Part shown: piece after piece, positions 26,821-35,305 of the stretch
How positions within the stretch are numbered: position 1 is the stretch's first letter
How the letters are laid out: each line of letters starts with the position of its first letter
Notes under the pieces: model-generated
What the model was told of the DNA's origin: nothing
Databases searched by the model: none
The model's input: only the letters and a program-made list of their open reading frames with translations
Assembly (NCBI RefSeq): GCF_900537065.1
Contig: NZ_UNRC01000015.1
Coordinates: forward strand, 1 to 44,361
Reading direction: 5' to 3'
From: Sphingorhabdus sp. Alg239-R122
Lineage (GTDB): Bacteria > Pseudomonadota > Alphaproteobacteria > Sphingomonadales > Sphingomonadaceae
DNA: 44,361 nt
Position numbers and translations under genes: made by a program

Positions 26821-27951
26821 ATGGCAAATTTCCTATACGAAGCCCGAAAACCGGCTCAAGGGCATCAGGTGGCGATCTATTCGATCCTGGGGTTCTGGCT
26901 GTTTTATGCAGTGCTGACCACGCTGCGTTCAGCCGTTGCGGGTTCTTTTGAACCTGAATATCCACCGCAGGACGAACTTGCCATTCGCCGCGCTGTTGTG
27001 ACTGCGCTTGGCATATTGGTGACGGTCGGGCTCTATTTCTTCCTGCGCATGTTTGAGAACCGGCCGCTTTCCACCCGTATCATCGCGGCGTTTCTGGGGG
27101 CGATACCATGCGCCTTCATTATATCGGGTTTCAATTTTTATATTTTCAACATTTATGACCCGGCAAGCCTGTTCAACAATCCGGAAATGCGCGAGCAGCT
27201 CAAGGCTGGCAACGCCGCTTTCCTGATCCTTGAGGTGGCAATATCGCGCTATTTCTTTATCGCCTGCTGGGCGACGCTATACTTGGCGATGAGTTTTGCC
27301 AGCGAAGTCCGCATAGCAGAGCGCCGGGCCAGCCGTTTTGCACAGGCAGCGCAGCAGGCCGAACTTCGCAGCTTGCGCTATCAAGTCAATCCGCACTTCC
27401 TGTTCAACACGCTCAATTCACTCAGCACACTGGTGCTGCGTGAAAAGCCTGATGAAGCCGAAGCGATGATCATGAACCTGTCCAACTTCTATCGTAACTC
27501 GTTGTCCGGCGATCCGCTGGAAGATGTGACGCTGGAGGAAGAAGTTGAACTGCAGCGGCTTTATTTGAAGATCGAAGAGGTCCGCTTCCCCAAACGGCTG
27601 CGCATCAGCATCGACATACCCGAAGCTGTTGCCGACGCCTGTGTACCGGGCCTGATACTGCAGCCGCTGGTGGAAAATGCCATTAAATATGGCGTGTCGC
27701 GTGCCACGCGGCCCGTTACCATTTCGATCACTGCTGAAGAACGGCAGGGATATCTGTTCATCACAGTGGCCGATGATGGTGATGTGATACCGGATGACAG
27801 CGATAAAGGCAGCGGCATTGGCCTTGCCAATGTACGCGACCGGCTGGATACACGCTTTGGTGTCGAGGGACATCTGCGTACTGAACAGCCAGAGGCAGGC
27901 GGTTATAAAGTGACGGTTTCCATGCCGCTTATTCACCAGTGCCCGTGCTGA
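26821..27951 (+). CDS. membrane sensor histidine kinase, LytS/YehU type
   Basis: 376 residues. About four transmembrane helices lie near residues 18-40, 58-79, 88-112 and 138-160. The phosphoacceptor region has the His-kinase motif NPHFLFNTLNSL with H192, and the ATPase part has the N-box LVENAIKYG and GSGIGLANVRDRL (G2 box). The PHFLFN signature marks the LytS-type family, which pairs with LytTR regulators. ATG 26821 has GAGGCGGA upstream. The response regulator starts 28 bases downstream. Confidence 0.93.
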   Translation: MANFLYEARKPAQGHQVAIYSILGFWLFYAVLTTLRSAVAGSFEPEYPPQDELAIRRAVVTALGILVTVGLYFFLRMFENRPLSTRIIAAFLGAIPCAFIISGFNFYIFNIYDPASLFNNPEMREQLKAGNAAFLILEVAISRYFFIACWATLYLAMSFASEVRIAERRASRFAQAAQQAELRSLRYQVNPHFLFNTLNSLSTLVLREKPDEAEAMIMNLSNFYRNSLSGDPLEDVTLEEEVELQRLYLKIEEVRFPKRLRISIDIPEAVADACVPGLILQPLVENAIKYGVSRATRPVTISITAEERQGYLFITVADDGDVIPDDSDKGSGIGLANVRDRLDTRFGVEGHLRTEQPEAGGYKVTVSMPLIHQCPC

Positions 27952-27979
27952 TATACTGCATGAATGTGGAAGAAATATA

Positions 27980-28744
27980 ATGAACGATATGACTACGCCG
28001 CTTAGGACATTGATTGTGGACGATGAACCGCTGGCCGTGGAGCGGTTGCAGCTTATCTGTGCCCGGCTGGAGCAGCTGAACCTGATTGGCACTGCAACTG
28101 ATGGCCAGTCGGCGCTGCGTATGACGGAAGAATTGTCGCCCGACCTGTTGCTGCTCGATATCACCATGCCGAAACTTGACGGCATGGGTGTGGCGCGCAC
28201 GCTTGCAAAAGCCGGATCCACGTCTATGCCCGCGATTATTTTTGTAACTGCGCATGAGGAATTTGCGGTCGAAGCGTTTGACCTGGCCGTGATTGATTAT
28301 GTGCTCAAGCCAGTGGCTAAAGACAGGTTAACCCGCGCGGTTGACCGCGTTCTGGAACGGCGTCAGGAGTCCACGGCGGATGATGATACATCGCAGACAG
28401 AGGCGGAAAGCGAATGGGCTGAAGAATTCTGGGTGCCGCATAAATCAGAGCTGAAGCGGATCGCCACGGACCAGATTGACCGGATTGAGGCGGAGCGTGA
28501 TTATATGCGCCTGCATGTCGGGTCACGCAGCTATCTGATGCACCAGACCATCAAGGCATTGGAAGCACGCCTTGACCCCGGGCAGTTTATTCGGCTGCAC
28601 CGTTCGCACATCGTCAGGATTGACCGTATTGCGGGCCTCAAGCACGAGGGCGGCGGTATCTGGCACGCGCGACTTAACGATGAAAGTGAAATCCGTATTG
28701 GTCGCACTTTCCTGTCCAAGGCGAAGAAGATAGCCGGGCGTTGA
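27980..28744 (+). CDS. LytTR-family response regulator
   Basis: 254 residues. The receiver domain has LIVDDEPLAV and phosphoacceptor D60 in LLLLDITMPKLDGMG, followed by FVTAHEEFAVEAFDLAVIDYVLKP. The LytTR DNA-binding domain covers about residues 150-254 with ADYM-like AERDYMRLHVGSRSY, FIRLHRSHIVRIDRIAGL and FLSKAKKIAGR. It follows the sensor kinase in the same operon. Targets are unknown. A bidirectional terminator lies 50 bases downstream. Confidence 0.95.
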   Translation: MNDMTTPLRTLIVDDEPLAVERLQLICARLEQLNLIGTATDGQSALRMTEELSPDLLLLDITMPKLDGMGVARTLAKAGSTSMPAIIFVTAHEEFAVEAFDLAVIDYVLKPVAKDRLTRAVDRVLERRQESTADDDTSQTEAESEWAEEFWVPHKSELKRIATDQIDRIEAERDYMRLHVGSRSYLMHQTIKALEARLDPGQFIRLHRSHIVRIDRIAGLKHEGGGIWHARLNDESEIRIGRTFLSKAKKIAGR

Positions 28745-28794
28745 GCCTGAATCCGCGATACTGGCCATTTTCTTTTCATGGGCCGCATAGATAC

Positions 28795-28825
28795 AAAAAG
28801 CCCGGTTTTCACGCCGGGCTTTTTT
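28795..28825. terminator. bidirectional intrinsic terminator
   Basis: AAAAAGCCCGG, an 8-base loop, then CCGGGCTTTTTT. It serves the plus-strand LytTR gene and the minus-strand UrcA-family gene, which converge here. Confidence 0.93.
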
Positions 28826-28846
28826 CATGTGTTTTGAAACTTGTAC

Positions 28847-29200
28847 TTAGTTGCTAACGACTATGCGCAGGTCACGGCTTGCAAATTCCTGGCCGGATTT
28901 TGCTTTTGCCAGAATGGTAACGGCCGCTTTGCTACCGCCAGACACAGCCTGACTAAAACACTTTTTATAATCGAGCTGGTCTGCCAGTGCACGGCTGGGC
29001 ATGGGTGAGCATACTGTTCTGGCCGCTGCTTTGATGCGGCCCTGGAGTCTTTTCGCGCCAGCTTCCGAGGCCAGGTTAAGATCGTCATAGCGTACTTCAA
29101 CGCTGCGTGTTTCCTGCGCGCCAGCCATGGCGGGCGCAGATGCGGACATGATTGCCAGTGCGGACAGTGCGGTGGTGATGAGAGAGGCGCGGGGGGACAT
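28847..29200 (-). CDS. UrcA family protein
   Basis: 117-residue secreted protein with signal SALAIMSASAPAMA. The mature part has the UrcA pattern SVEVRYDDLNLASEAGAKRL with RIKAAARTVC and YKKCFSQAV. The two cysteines probably form a disulfide. UrcA proteins are widespread in sphingomonads and have no settled function. ATG 29200 has AAAGGAG 9-10 bases upstream. Confidence 0.9.
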   Translation of the reverse strand: MSPRASLITTALSALAIMSASAPAMAGAQETRSVEVRYDDLNLASEAGAKRLQGRIKAAARTVCSPMPSRALADQLDYKKCFSQAVSGGSKAAVTILAKAKSGQEFASRDLRIVVSN

Positions 29201-29604
29201 TTCAACATACTCCTTTATTTTTTTACAGCTTTCCTGTTCCGGGAATCGGGGGGCCGGTCGAGAAAAAGCGCTGAGATTTTGCTATGTGTGGCGGACAATG
29301 TCGGCCTGGGGAGCTAAACTCTGCCCGCCACACGCCATCTTGATAGGATAAGTGATTTTACAAATCAGCAGGGCTTCGACCTGCTGCAACTTTCATCGCC
29401 GAATGACAAACCGCATCGACAAACGACATATAACCATCGACTACAGGTGTAGATTTAAGAAATTGGACAGTTTTCTTGCAATTTTATTTCACTTGCGCTG
29501 CTGATACGTAATATTCGGATGCAGTCATAAGCACAGACTACATTCGTCAGTCCCTTTTCTGCGGGTTGCCAGGACATTTTACGATGAGATGTTTATTCGG
29601 CGAC
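29201..29604. other. 404-base non-coding interval between a UrcA-family gene and thiG
   Basis: No open frame of note fits. It holds the urcA-type promoter on the minus strand. Two inverted repeats stand out: GTGTGGCGG/CCGCCACAC (29286-29333, 9 perfect pairs with a smaller GAG-CTAAA-CTC hairpin inside) and CAGCAGG/CCTGCTG (29366-29386). Neither carries a proper T-run, so these may be leader structures. The thiG 3' end side is AT-rich with no visible terminator. Confidence 0.5.
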
Positions 29605-30387
29605 CTAGATCAGTCCAGCCAGCGGGCTGGACGGATCGGCATATTTGCGGCGACCCATGCGTCCGGCCAGATAGGCGGTGCGGCCCGCTTCTACAGCCAG
29701 CTTCATCGCCTGCGCCATCTGCACGGGCTGTTTGGCCTCGGCAATGGCGGTGTTCATCAATACACCGTCACAGCCCAGTTCCATCGCAATCGCGGCATCG
29801 GATGCGGTGCCGACTCCGGCATCGACCAGCACGGGGACGTTTGCCCCTTCAACGATCAGGCGGATTGTGACGCGGTTCTGGATGCCAAGACCCGATCCGA
29901 TCGGTGCGCCGAGCGGCATGATGGCAACTGCCCCTGCATCTTCGAGCCGTTTTGCGGCAATCGGATCATCGACGCAGTAGACCATCGGCTTGAACCCTTC
30001 GTTAGCCAGTATTTCGGTCGCGCGCAGTGTTTCATACATATCGGGATACAGCGTTTTTGCTTCGCCCAATACCTCAAGCTTGACCAGATCCCATCCGCCA
30101 GCCTCGCGGGCCAGCCGCAGGGTGCGTATGGCCTCTTCGCCCGTGAAACAGCCAGCCGTATTGGGCAGGTAAGTGATTTTTTTGGGGTCGATATAATCGG
30201 TCAGCATCGGTGCTTTGGGGTCGGACACATTAACGCGGCGGACAGCCACAGTGACAATTTGAGCACCCGATGCTTCCAGCGCAGCGGCATTTTCGGCAAA
30301 ATCCTTGTATTTTCCGGTCCCGACAATCAGGCGCGAATGGAAAGTCTGGCCGGCAACGGTCCAGCTGTTGTTGGTATGCGATGTCAT
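29605..30387 (-). CDS. thiG: thiazole synthase
   Basis: Builds the thiazole phosphate of thiamine from 1-deoxyxylulose 5-phosphate, dehydroglycine and ThiS thiocarboxylate. The protein is 260 residues. The Schiff-base lysine is K103 in [11 protein letters not shown]. Other family segments are [42 protein letters not shown] and [15 protein letters not shown]. It follows thiS by 39 bases. Other thiamine genes are not in this window. Confidence 0.97.
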   Translation of the reverse strand: MTSHTNNSWTVAGQTFHSRLIVGTGKYKDFAENAAALEASGAQIVTVAVRRVNVSDPKAPMLTDYIDPKKITYLPNTAGCFTGEEAIRTLRLAREAGGWDLVKLEVLGEAKTLYPDMYETLRATEILANEGFKPMVYCVDDPIAAKRLEDAGAVAIMPLGAPIGSGLGIQNRVTIRLIVEGANVPVLVDAGVGTASDAAIAMELGCDGVLMNTAIAEAKQPVQMAQAMKLAVEAGRTAYLAGRMGRRKYADPSSPLAGLI

Positions 30388-30426
30388 TATGTTATCTGCT
30401 TCCTGAAATATTCCACTGCGCGGCGC

Positions 30427-30651
30427 TTACCCACCGCCCACAAAATGCACGATTTCGAACCTGTCACCTGCACGAACCAATGCTTCTTCCAAAGTCGAGC
30501 GCGGTACGATTTCCAGGTTGCGTTCCACAGCCACTTTTTCGGGGTCAAGGCCAATATCGCGGCACAGATAGGCAACTGTACTGCCTTCTGGCACTTCATG
30601 GTTTTCGTCGTTCACCGTGATGGTGATCATTACGTCATGTTCGTGAGTCAT
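30427..30651 (-). CDS. thiS: sulfur carrier protein ThiS
   Basis: Ubiquitin-fold sulfur carrier for thiazole synthesis. It ends in the required diglycine (HFVGGG) and has the family pattern VNDENHEVPEGSTVAYL with VAVERNLEIVPRS. ATG 30651 gives 74 residues; ATG 30630 would give 67. I prefer 30651 because a TTGCGT/TATATT promoter sits so that transcription would begin at or next to this ATG. It is first of thiS-thiG. Confidence 0.9.
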   Translation of the reverse strand: MTHEHDVMITITVNDENHEVPEGSTVAYLCRDIGLDPEKVAVERNLEIVPRSTLEEALVRAGDRFEIVHFVGGG

Positions 30652-30686
30652 GACAGGCAATATAGGTGGAAGCGGGACTAACGCAA
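30652..30686 (-). promoter_or_regulatory. candidate thiS promoter, leaderless
   Basis: Minus strand: TTGCGT (30686-30681), 16 bases, TATATT (30664-30659), then GCCTGTC and the thiS ATG at 30651. With the usual 7-base distance the start would fall on or next to the ATG. No shine-dalgarno is seen. The whole thiS-merC gap is 75 bases, too little for a promoter plus a TPP riboswitch. Confidence 0.45.
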
Positions 30687-30726
30687 AGCCCCAATGGAAA
30701 TTCTATGAATGGCCTGGCAGAAAGGC

Positions 30727-31095
30727 CTAATGCGTGGCGCGATAGTTGAGGTCGTGGCCCAGCGCCAGAATGGCAACGCCGACAATGGTGTAAAACACCT
30801 GGCTACCATCATGGGGCAGTTCCAGCGCACCCATCATCACCCCAATGCCCAGCGAACCGATGGCAAGCGGCATCATATAGCCATGCCGCAAGGCGCCATA
30901 GCCGAGCGCGACTGCGCCCAGCAGGATGGCGATCATCAGGCCGACTTCATGGATGATGGGATCAAGCAGGATACCGCCCGCCGATGCCAGCACCGCTACC
31001 AAAACGGCACTGACAAGACAATGCACAGCACACAGGCCTGACAGCAGCATTGCTGCCCGGTCCACTAGGCCATCCCGGTTGATTCGATTCAACAT
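30727..31095 (-). CDS. MerC-domain protein
   Basis: 122-residue membrane protein with four hydrophobic segments and the MerC-type motif LLSGLCAVHCLV (cysteines C22 and C26 flanking a histidine). MerC in mer operons takes up mercury; stand-alone chromosomal MerC-domain proteins are more likely to handle other metals. ATG 31095 was chosen over the frame open to 31140 because a promoter-like and Zur-like sequence (31110-31122) lies in between. It is divergent from ctaA and upstream of thiS. Confidence 0.83.
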   Translation of the reverse strand: MLNRINRDGLVDRAAMLLSGLCAVHCLVSAVLVAVLASAGGILLDPIIHEVGLMIAILLGAVALGYGALRHGYMMPLAIGSLGIGVMMGALELPHDGSQVFYTIVGVAILALGHDLNYRATH

Positions 31096-31109
31096 ATGCG
31101 CTGATGTAG

Positions 31110-31122
31110 GATATAATATAAC
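31110..31122 (-). promoter_or_regulatory. Zur-box-like site upstream of the MerC-domain gene
   Basis: GTTATATTATATC on the minus strand, an imperfect palindrome (five of six half-site pairs) resembling the TGTTATAATATCAC type of Zur site known from the Escherichia coli znu promoter. It lies 15 bases before the MerC start and may overlap a TATATT -10. The match is by eye only. Confidence 0.4.
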
Positions 31123-31209
31123 ATAGCGCAAGAAGGACATCGTGAATATTCACCGACTGTTGCAAATAACACACTTGCGCCAAGCCGCGTAAAACCGCAC
31201 ATAGCGGCT

Positions 31210-32289
31210 ATGCAGGACAGTCTTACATCGTCAGTTAGTTCACGCCAGATAGTGTACCGCCCCATTGCCATAGCCAACTGGCTGATGGGTGTTGCTTTGC
31301 TGGTTTTCCTTATCATTGTTGTGGGCGGCATCACCCGGCTGACCGAATCCGGTTTGTCCATCACCGAATGGAAACCGGTGAGCGGTGCGCTGCCACCGCT
31401 GAATGAAGCAGGTTGGCAGGCTGAGTTTGACCTGTACAAGACGACCACCGAATTCCAGACTGTCAACCAGTCGATGACGCTGACGCAGTTCAAGTTCATC
31501 TATTTCTGGGAATATATCCATCGTCTGATCGGACGGTTGATCGGTGTGGCCTTTGCCCTGCCTTTTCTATGGTTTGCATGGAAAAAAGCGATTCCGAAAG
31601 GCTATCACTGGCGGCTCGCCGCGCTGCTCGCGCTGGGCGCACTGCAGGGGGCGATTGGCTGGTGGATGGTCACATCGGGCCTGGTCGGACGCACTGATGT
31701 CAGCCATTACCGGCTTGCCATGCACCTTCTCAATGCATTGCTGATTCTGGGCGGATTGACCTGGACAGCACTCGATCTGTGCCAATATGCCAAAGGCAAT
31801 GTTGTGCCCGCACGGCTGACCAGTTTCGGAGTCTTCGTTATCACCGTGTTGTTTATACAGCTGTTACTGGGTGCCTATACCGCAGGCCTCAACGCTGGTT
31901 ATGTCAGCAACACATGGCCGCTCATGAACGGTCATTTCGTGCCGGAGGGCATCGATTGGTCGATGGGCGCTCTTGCTGCTTTCGCCAATGATCCATTCCT
32001 GGTACATTTTGCACACCGTTGGTGGGCATGGGTGCTGGTGGGCGTGCTTGTCTGGCTGGCAAGACGAGTAAAAGCGGCAGGGGTTCGCCGTGCTTCGATC
32101 GCCATTCACAGCGCTTTTGGCATTCAGATATTGCTGGGTATCGCTACAGTCATGACGGGTATGAATATTACACTGGCCGTATTGCACCAAGCCGTGGGCG
32201 CGCTGGTGGTGATGGCAACCATCTGGGGCATTCATGTGCTGGGCCGCCGGCCGCAGCCCAATCCGCCAATTGCAATTGAGGCTGAATAA
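31210..32289 (+). CDS. ctaA: heme A synthase (COX15/CtaA)
   Basis: Hydroxylates heme O to heme A for aa3-type cytochrome oxidase, in the inner membrane. The protein is 359 residues with about eight transmembrane helices. The heme-binding histidines appear in FWEYIHRLIGRLIG, SHYRLAMHLLNA, LVHFAHRWWAW and AVLHQAVGAL. The TRLTESGLSITEWKP motif after the first helix is diagnostic. It is divergent from the MerC gene and begins the ctaA-cutA-hypothetical plus-strand cluster. Confidence 0.96.
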   Translation: MQDSLTSSVSSRQIVYRPIAIANWLMGVALLVFLIIVVGGITRLTESGLSITEWKPVSGALPPLNEAGWQAEFDLYKTTTEFQTVNQSMTLTQFKFIYFWEYIHRLIGRLIGVAFALPFLWFAWKKAIPKGYHWRLAALLALGALQGAIGWWMVTSGLVGRTDVSHYRLAMHLLNALLILGGLTWTALDLCQYAKGNVVPARLTSFGVFVITVLFIQLLLGAYTAGLNAGYVSNTWPLMNGHFVPEGIDWSMGALAAFANDPFLVHFAHRWWAWVLVGVLVWLARRVKAAGVRRASIAIHSAFGIQILLGIATVMTGMNITLAVLHQAVGALVVMATIWGIHVLGRRPQPNPPIAIEAE

Positions 32290-32291
32290 TT

Positions 32292-32621
32292 GTGTCCGGG
32301 GTTGCAAAACTTGCCATGGCCTATTGCCCGTTCGGCAGCACTGAAGAGGCGGCGCGAATATCGCGGCAGCTTGTCGAGGAAAAACATGTTGCCTGCGCCA
32401 ATATATTGGGCGAAACACAATCGGTTTACCGCTGGCAGGGAGAAATTGCGCAGGAGATCGAAACCGCGGTTCTTTTCAAACTGCGCGTCGATGCGGTGCA
32501 TGGTTTCATGGATCAGCTGACGGCGTTGCACAGCTATGACGAACCGGCAATATTGTGCTGGAATATTGATGCTGCGCCAGATGGTTTTGTGCGCTGGATG
32601 GATGGGCAGGTGCGCAAGTGA
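32292..32621 (+). CDS. cutA: divalent-cation tolerance protein CutA
   Basis: 109-residue trimeric protein of the CutA1 family; the role in metal tolerance is not settled. Family features are CPFGSTEEAARISRQLVEEKHVACANI and YRWQGEIAQEIETAVLFKL, and the C-terminal YDEPAILCWNIDAAPDGFVRWM. The start is GTG 32292, 2 bases after the ctaA stop. It overlaps the next gene by 4 bases. Confidence 0.94.
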   Translation: MSGVAKLAMAYCPFGSTEEAARISRQLVEEKHVACANILGETQSVYRWQGEIAQEIETAVLFKLRVDAVHGFMDQLTALHSYDEPAILCWNIDAAPDGFVRWMDGQVRK

Positions 32622-33487
32622 CTAGCTTTCCTCGTGCAAGGCTGTTGGTTGGCGCGCTTATGGTTGCTACGGCTTCCACTTCTTTAGCTACAGCGCAGGA
32701 GGAAGCGGATATTGCCCGTGCCGCAAAGTGGCAGGACTTTGCCATTCCGTTCGCTCCACCGCTCGACACGCCCATTTACTTTTCCCGCAAACTGACGCGT
32801 GAGACGCGGGGCAACGATGTTCGCAAGAAGAGCGCATATGAGCTTGTTTTTCGCAAGATGGGCCGCGGCTATGTGCTGGAAATGCAGCTCATCCACGTGC
32901 AGACCACCGGGCCGGAGGAAATAGCTGAGCTGCTCGCGATGGGCGACAGGATGCTTGGCGATCAAAAGCTGGTCTTTGACCTGTCAGCCGATGGACAAAT
33001 TCTGTCGGTGCAGGATGCAGGCGGCACATTTGCAAGACTGCGCACTGCGATAGAAAAGGCGAGAACGCATATTGCAGCAAACGACATTACCCCCATGGCC
33101 AAAACCATGCACATGGCGTTTCTTGACCGGATAGTGGGGATGGATGAAGCCGCGCAGCAACAATATTTCATGGCGATGGCCATACCCGTTCTGAAGCTCG
33201 CCGGTCAGAAGGTCGCTGGCGGCGTTACAGCAGGCGATAAGCATTTTCGGCTGGACGATATAGATGATGGCAATCTTGTACTGGCATCGGTAGCTGATTC
33301 CGAATCTGAAAATGTGGCTGTGACAGAAACCTATTATGTGTCGCCTTTCACAGGTCTTTCAAACGGGTTTGATCGTGAAACGAGTATTAAGTTTGGCGGA
33401 ATTACACGGCTGAGCCGTGAAGAAGGTGTGCTCTCGCCAGAACCCCCGAGAGCGACTGAAATAGAGCAACCCAAGAGCGCTGAATAA
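32618..33487 (+). CDS. secreted protein of unknown function
   Basis: 289 residues. An N-terminal signal (RLLVGALMVATASTSLATAQ) is followed by a soluble domain that I do not recognise, with an ITPMAKTMHMAFLDRIVGMDE helix region and a carboxy-terminal acidic tail. The GTG start at 32618 overlaps the cutA stop by 4 bases, so expression is coupled to cutA. There is no obvious metal motif to connect it with CutA. Confidence 0.75.
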   Translation: MTSFPRARLLVGALMVATASTSLATAQEEADIARAAKWQDFAIPFAPPLDTPIYFSRKLTRETRGNDVRKKSAYELVFRKMGRGYVLEMQLIHVQTTGPEEIAELLAMGDRMLGDQKLVFDLSADGQILSVQDAGGTFARLRTAIEKARTHIAANDITPMAKTMHMAFLDRIVGMDEAAQQQYFMAMAIPVLKLAGQKVAGGVTAGDKHFRLDDIDDGNLVLASVADSESENVAVTETYYVSPFTGLSNGFDRETSIKFGGITRLSREEGVLSPEPPRATEIEQPKSAE

Positions 33488-33680
33488 CAAGAGGTATTAT
33501 TATACCCGTTTTCTATGCCGCAGTTTTGCTTGACTTGCGTGCAAATTATGCGCATTAGGCCGCTTCCCTGATGGTTTATGACTATCAGCCGAATCATTTA
33601 AACCCGAGTTCCGGTCCATCCGGTGGAAGCAATCGCTTTTACCGTAAGTCCAGCCGGAATAATATTTGGAGGTTAGCCCG

Positions 33681-34160
33681 ATGAAGGCGCTGCACAAAAC
33701 CACACAGTCGGCCAAGCCGCATGAAGTGGAAAAGAAATGGCATATTATTGATGCCGAAAACCTGGTTGTTGGCCGTGTTGCCACAATCATTGCCAATATT
33801 CTGCGCGGCAAGCACAAACCAAGCTTTACCCCGCACGTTGATTGCGGTGATCATGTTGTTGTTATTAACGCTGACAAGGTGAAATTCACCGGCAACAAGG
33901 CTAAAAACAAGAAATATTACAAGCACACCGGCTATCCCGGCGGTTTGAAAGAAACCACACCGGAACGCATTCTTGAGGGTAAATTCCCAGAACGCGTTCT
34001 TGAAAAAGCTGTCGAACGCATGATCCCGCGCGGTCCATTGGGCCGTGATCAGATGCGCGCGCTGCATCTCTATAATGGCACCGAGCATCCACATGAAGGC
34101 CAGAAGCCTGAAGTGCTCGACGTTGCTTCCATGAACCGCAAGAACAAGGTGGGTGCATAA
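33681..34160 (+). CDS. rplM: 50S ribosomal protein L13
   Basis: 159 residues. Conserved stretches are [55 protein letters not shown] and [23 protein letters not shown] 33681 is preceded by TGGAGGTT, a strong shine-dalgarno. The stop overlaps the rpsI start by one base (TAATG), as is usual for this conserved pair. Confidence 0.98.
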   Translation: MKALHKTTQSAKPHEVEKKWHIIDAENLVVGRVATIIANILRGKHKPSFTPHVDCGDHVVVINADKVKFTGNKAKNKKYYKHTGYPGGLKETTPERILEGKFPERVLEKAVERMIPRGPLGRDQMRALHLYNGTEHPHEGQKPEVLDVASMNRKNKVGA

Positions 34161-34672
34161 TGTCAGACCTTTCCGATCTTAAAGAAATCGCCGGCGACGC
34201 AGCTGAAGCCAATGCCGAAGCAGGCGCAGCCGTAGAAACCGTCCAGGTTGAAACCATGCCCCTGCGTGAGCAGGAGATTGACGACCAGGGCCGTGCCTAC
34301 GCCACAGGCCGCCGTAAAGACGCGGTTGCCCGCGTATGGTTGAAGCCCGGCAAGGGCAAGGTAACCGTCAACGGCCGTGACCAGGAAGTGTATTTTGCAC
34401 GTCCGACACTGCGTCTGGTTATCGCACAGCCTTTCGAAGTTTCTGAGCGTACCGGCCAGTATGATGTGATCTGCACCGTAAAAGGCGGCGGCCTTTCCGG
34501 TCAGGCTGGTGCCGTCAAGCACGGTATTTCGCAAGCGTTGACGAAATACGAACCAGCGCTTCGCGGTGTGGTTAAAGCCGCTGGCTTCCTGACCCGCGAC
34601 AGCCGTGCGGTTGAACGTAAGAAATATGGCCGCGCCAAAGCGCGTAAGAGCTTCCAGTTCTCGAAACGTTAA
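34160..34672 (+). CDS. rpsI: 30S ribosomal protein S9
   Basis: 170 residues, with the S9 core [38 protein letters not shown] and the basic tail [17 protein letters not shown]. It carries an acidic N-terminal extension of about 45 residues ([19 protein letters not shown]), as in many alphaproteobacterial S9 proteins. It is coupled to rplM by the TAATG overlap. Confidence 0.98.
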   Translation: MSDLSDLKEIAGDAAEANAEAGAAVETVQVETMPLREQEIDDQGRAYATGRRKDAVARVWLKPGKGKVTVNGRDQEVYFARPTLRLVIAQPFEVSERTGQYDVICTVKGGGLSGQAGAVKHGISQALTKYEPALRGVVKAAGFLTRDSRAVERKKYGRAKARKSFQFSKR

Positions 34673-34693
34673 TCGTTTTGATATACCAATACG

Positions 34694-34723
34694 AAAAGGC
34701 GGTCTTGCGGGGCCGCCTTTTTT
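34694..34723. terminator. intrinsic terminator after rpsI
   Basis: AAAAGGCGG, a short loop, then CCGCCTTTTTT, 22 bases after the rpsI stop. The A-run on the left could also let it act on the minus strand, but no minus gene arrives here. Confidence 0.9.
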
Positions 34724-34834
34724 ATTGCGGGCATGCTGCGTACCCCATGCCTTATGCTCCCTGTACCGTGTGCATTGTTGATTTATGGCGGGCAGCAATT
34801 ATGCTGCGGCAATGGTTCGTAAAGGTTGCTGCAC

Positions 34835-35305
34835 ATGAAACGTCATTCCAGGGGTAAGCTTGCTATTTTTGGCCTGTTGCTGGCGCTAGCTGGCATGCTA
34901 GCGGGATTTTTCATCTCGTCTGCCATGGTGGGTGATGTGCGAGGCAATATGCAGGCATCGCAGCCCACATCCCCGACTGAAAAATACTCCCTTGGCCAAA
35001 ACGCGTCCGATACACCTGCCACGCGGCAGGAGCCGGTCAAGCTGGAAAAGTATGTCCCGAAAACGTCTGCCGTCCCAGATGTGCGCTACAAAAATGGTGC
35101 ACGCGTGCTGGTGCCGGGCGAGCCTGCGCTCAAGGAAGTGCGCTCCACTTTGGAGGATGGATATGATTATACGGCCGATCCGGAATCCGAATCTACCGAT
35201 CCGGGCGGTTTTGGCGATGTGAAGGACGGCTACTTTCTGGATGGCGGGGTGAAGGAAACGGGTGGTCCGGAAGCGGATATCGCCGCTGCGCCCGGAAACG
35301 ACTAA
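34835..35305 (+). CDS. membrane-anchored protein of unknown function
   Basis: 156 residues. A basic start (MKRHSRGK) and one transmembrane helix (LAIFGLLLALAGMLAGFFI) lead into a low-complexity, proline/acidic-rich outer part with no recognisable domain. ATG 34835 has AAAGG about 10 bases upstream; a TTG at 34826 is open too. The stop overlaps the stop of the convergent OYE gene by 4 bases on opposite strands (CTAA). Confidence 0.7.
   Translation: MKRHSRGKLAIFGLLLALAGMLAGFFISSAMVGDVRGNMQASQPTSPTEKYSLGQNASDTPATRQEPVKLEKYVPKTSAVPDVRYKNGARVLVPGEPALKEVRSTLEDGYDYTADPESESTDPGGFGDVKDGYFLDGGVKETGGPEADIAAAPGND

Noticed and set aside
29201-29604. Possible third HxlR site (GCAACTT at 29386-29392)
   Set aside because: The other half-site AAGT is absent at the required distance (CTTC instead), so it does not fit the 19-bp pattern.
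30652-30726. TPP riboswitch before thiS
   Set aside because: Only 75 bases separate thiS from the next gene, and no THI-box-like CUGAGA element is visible.
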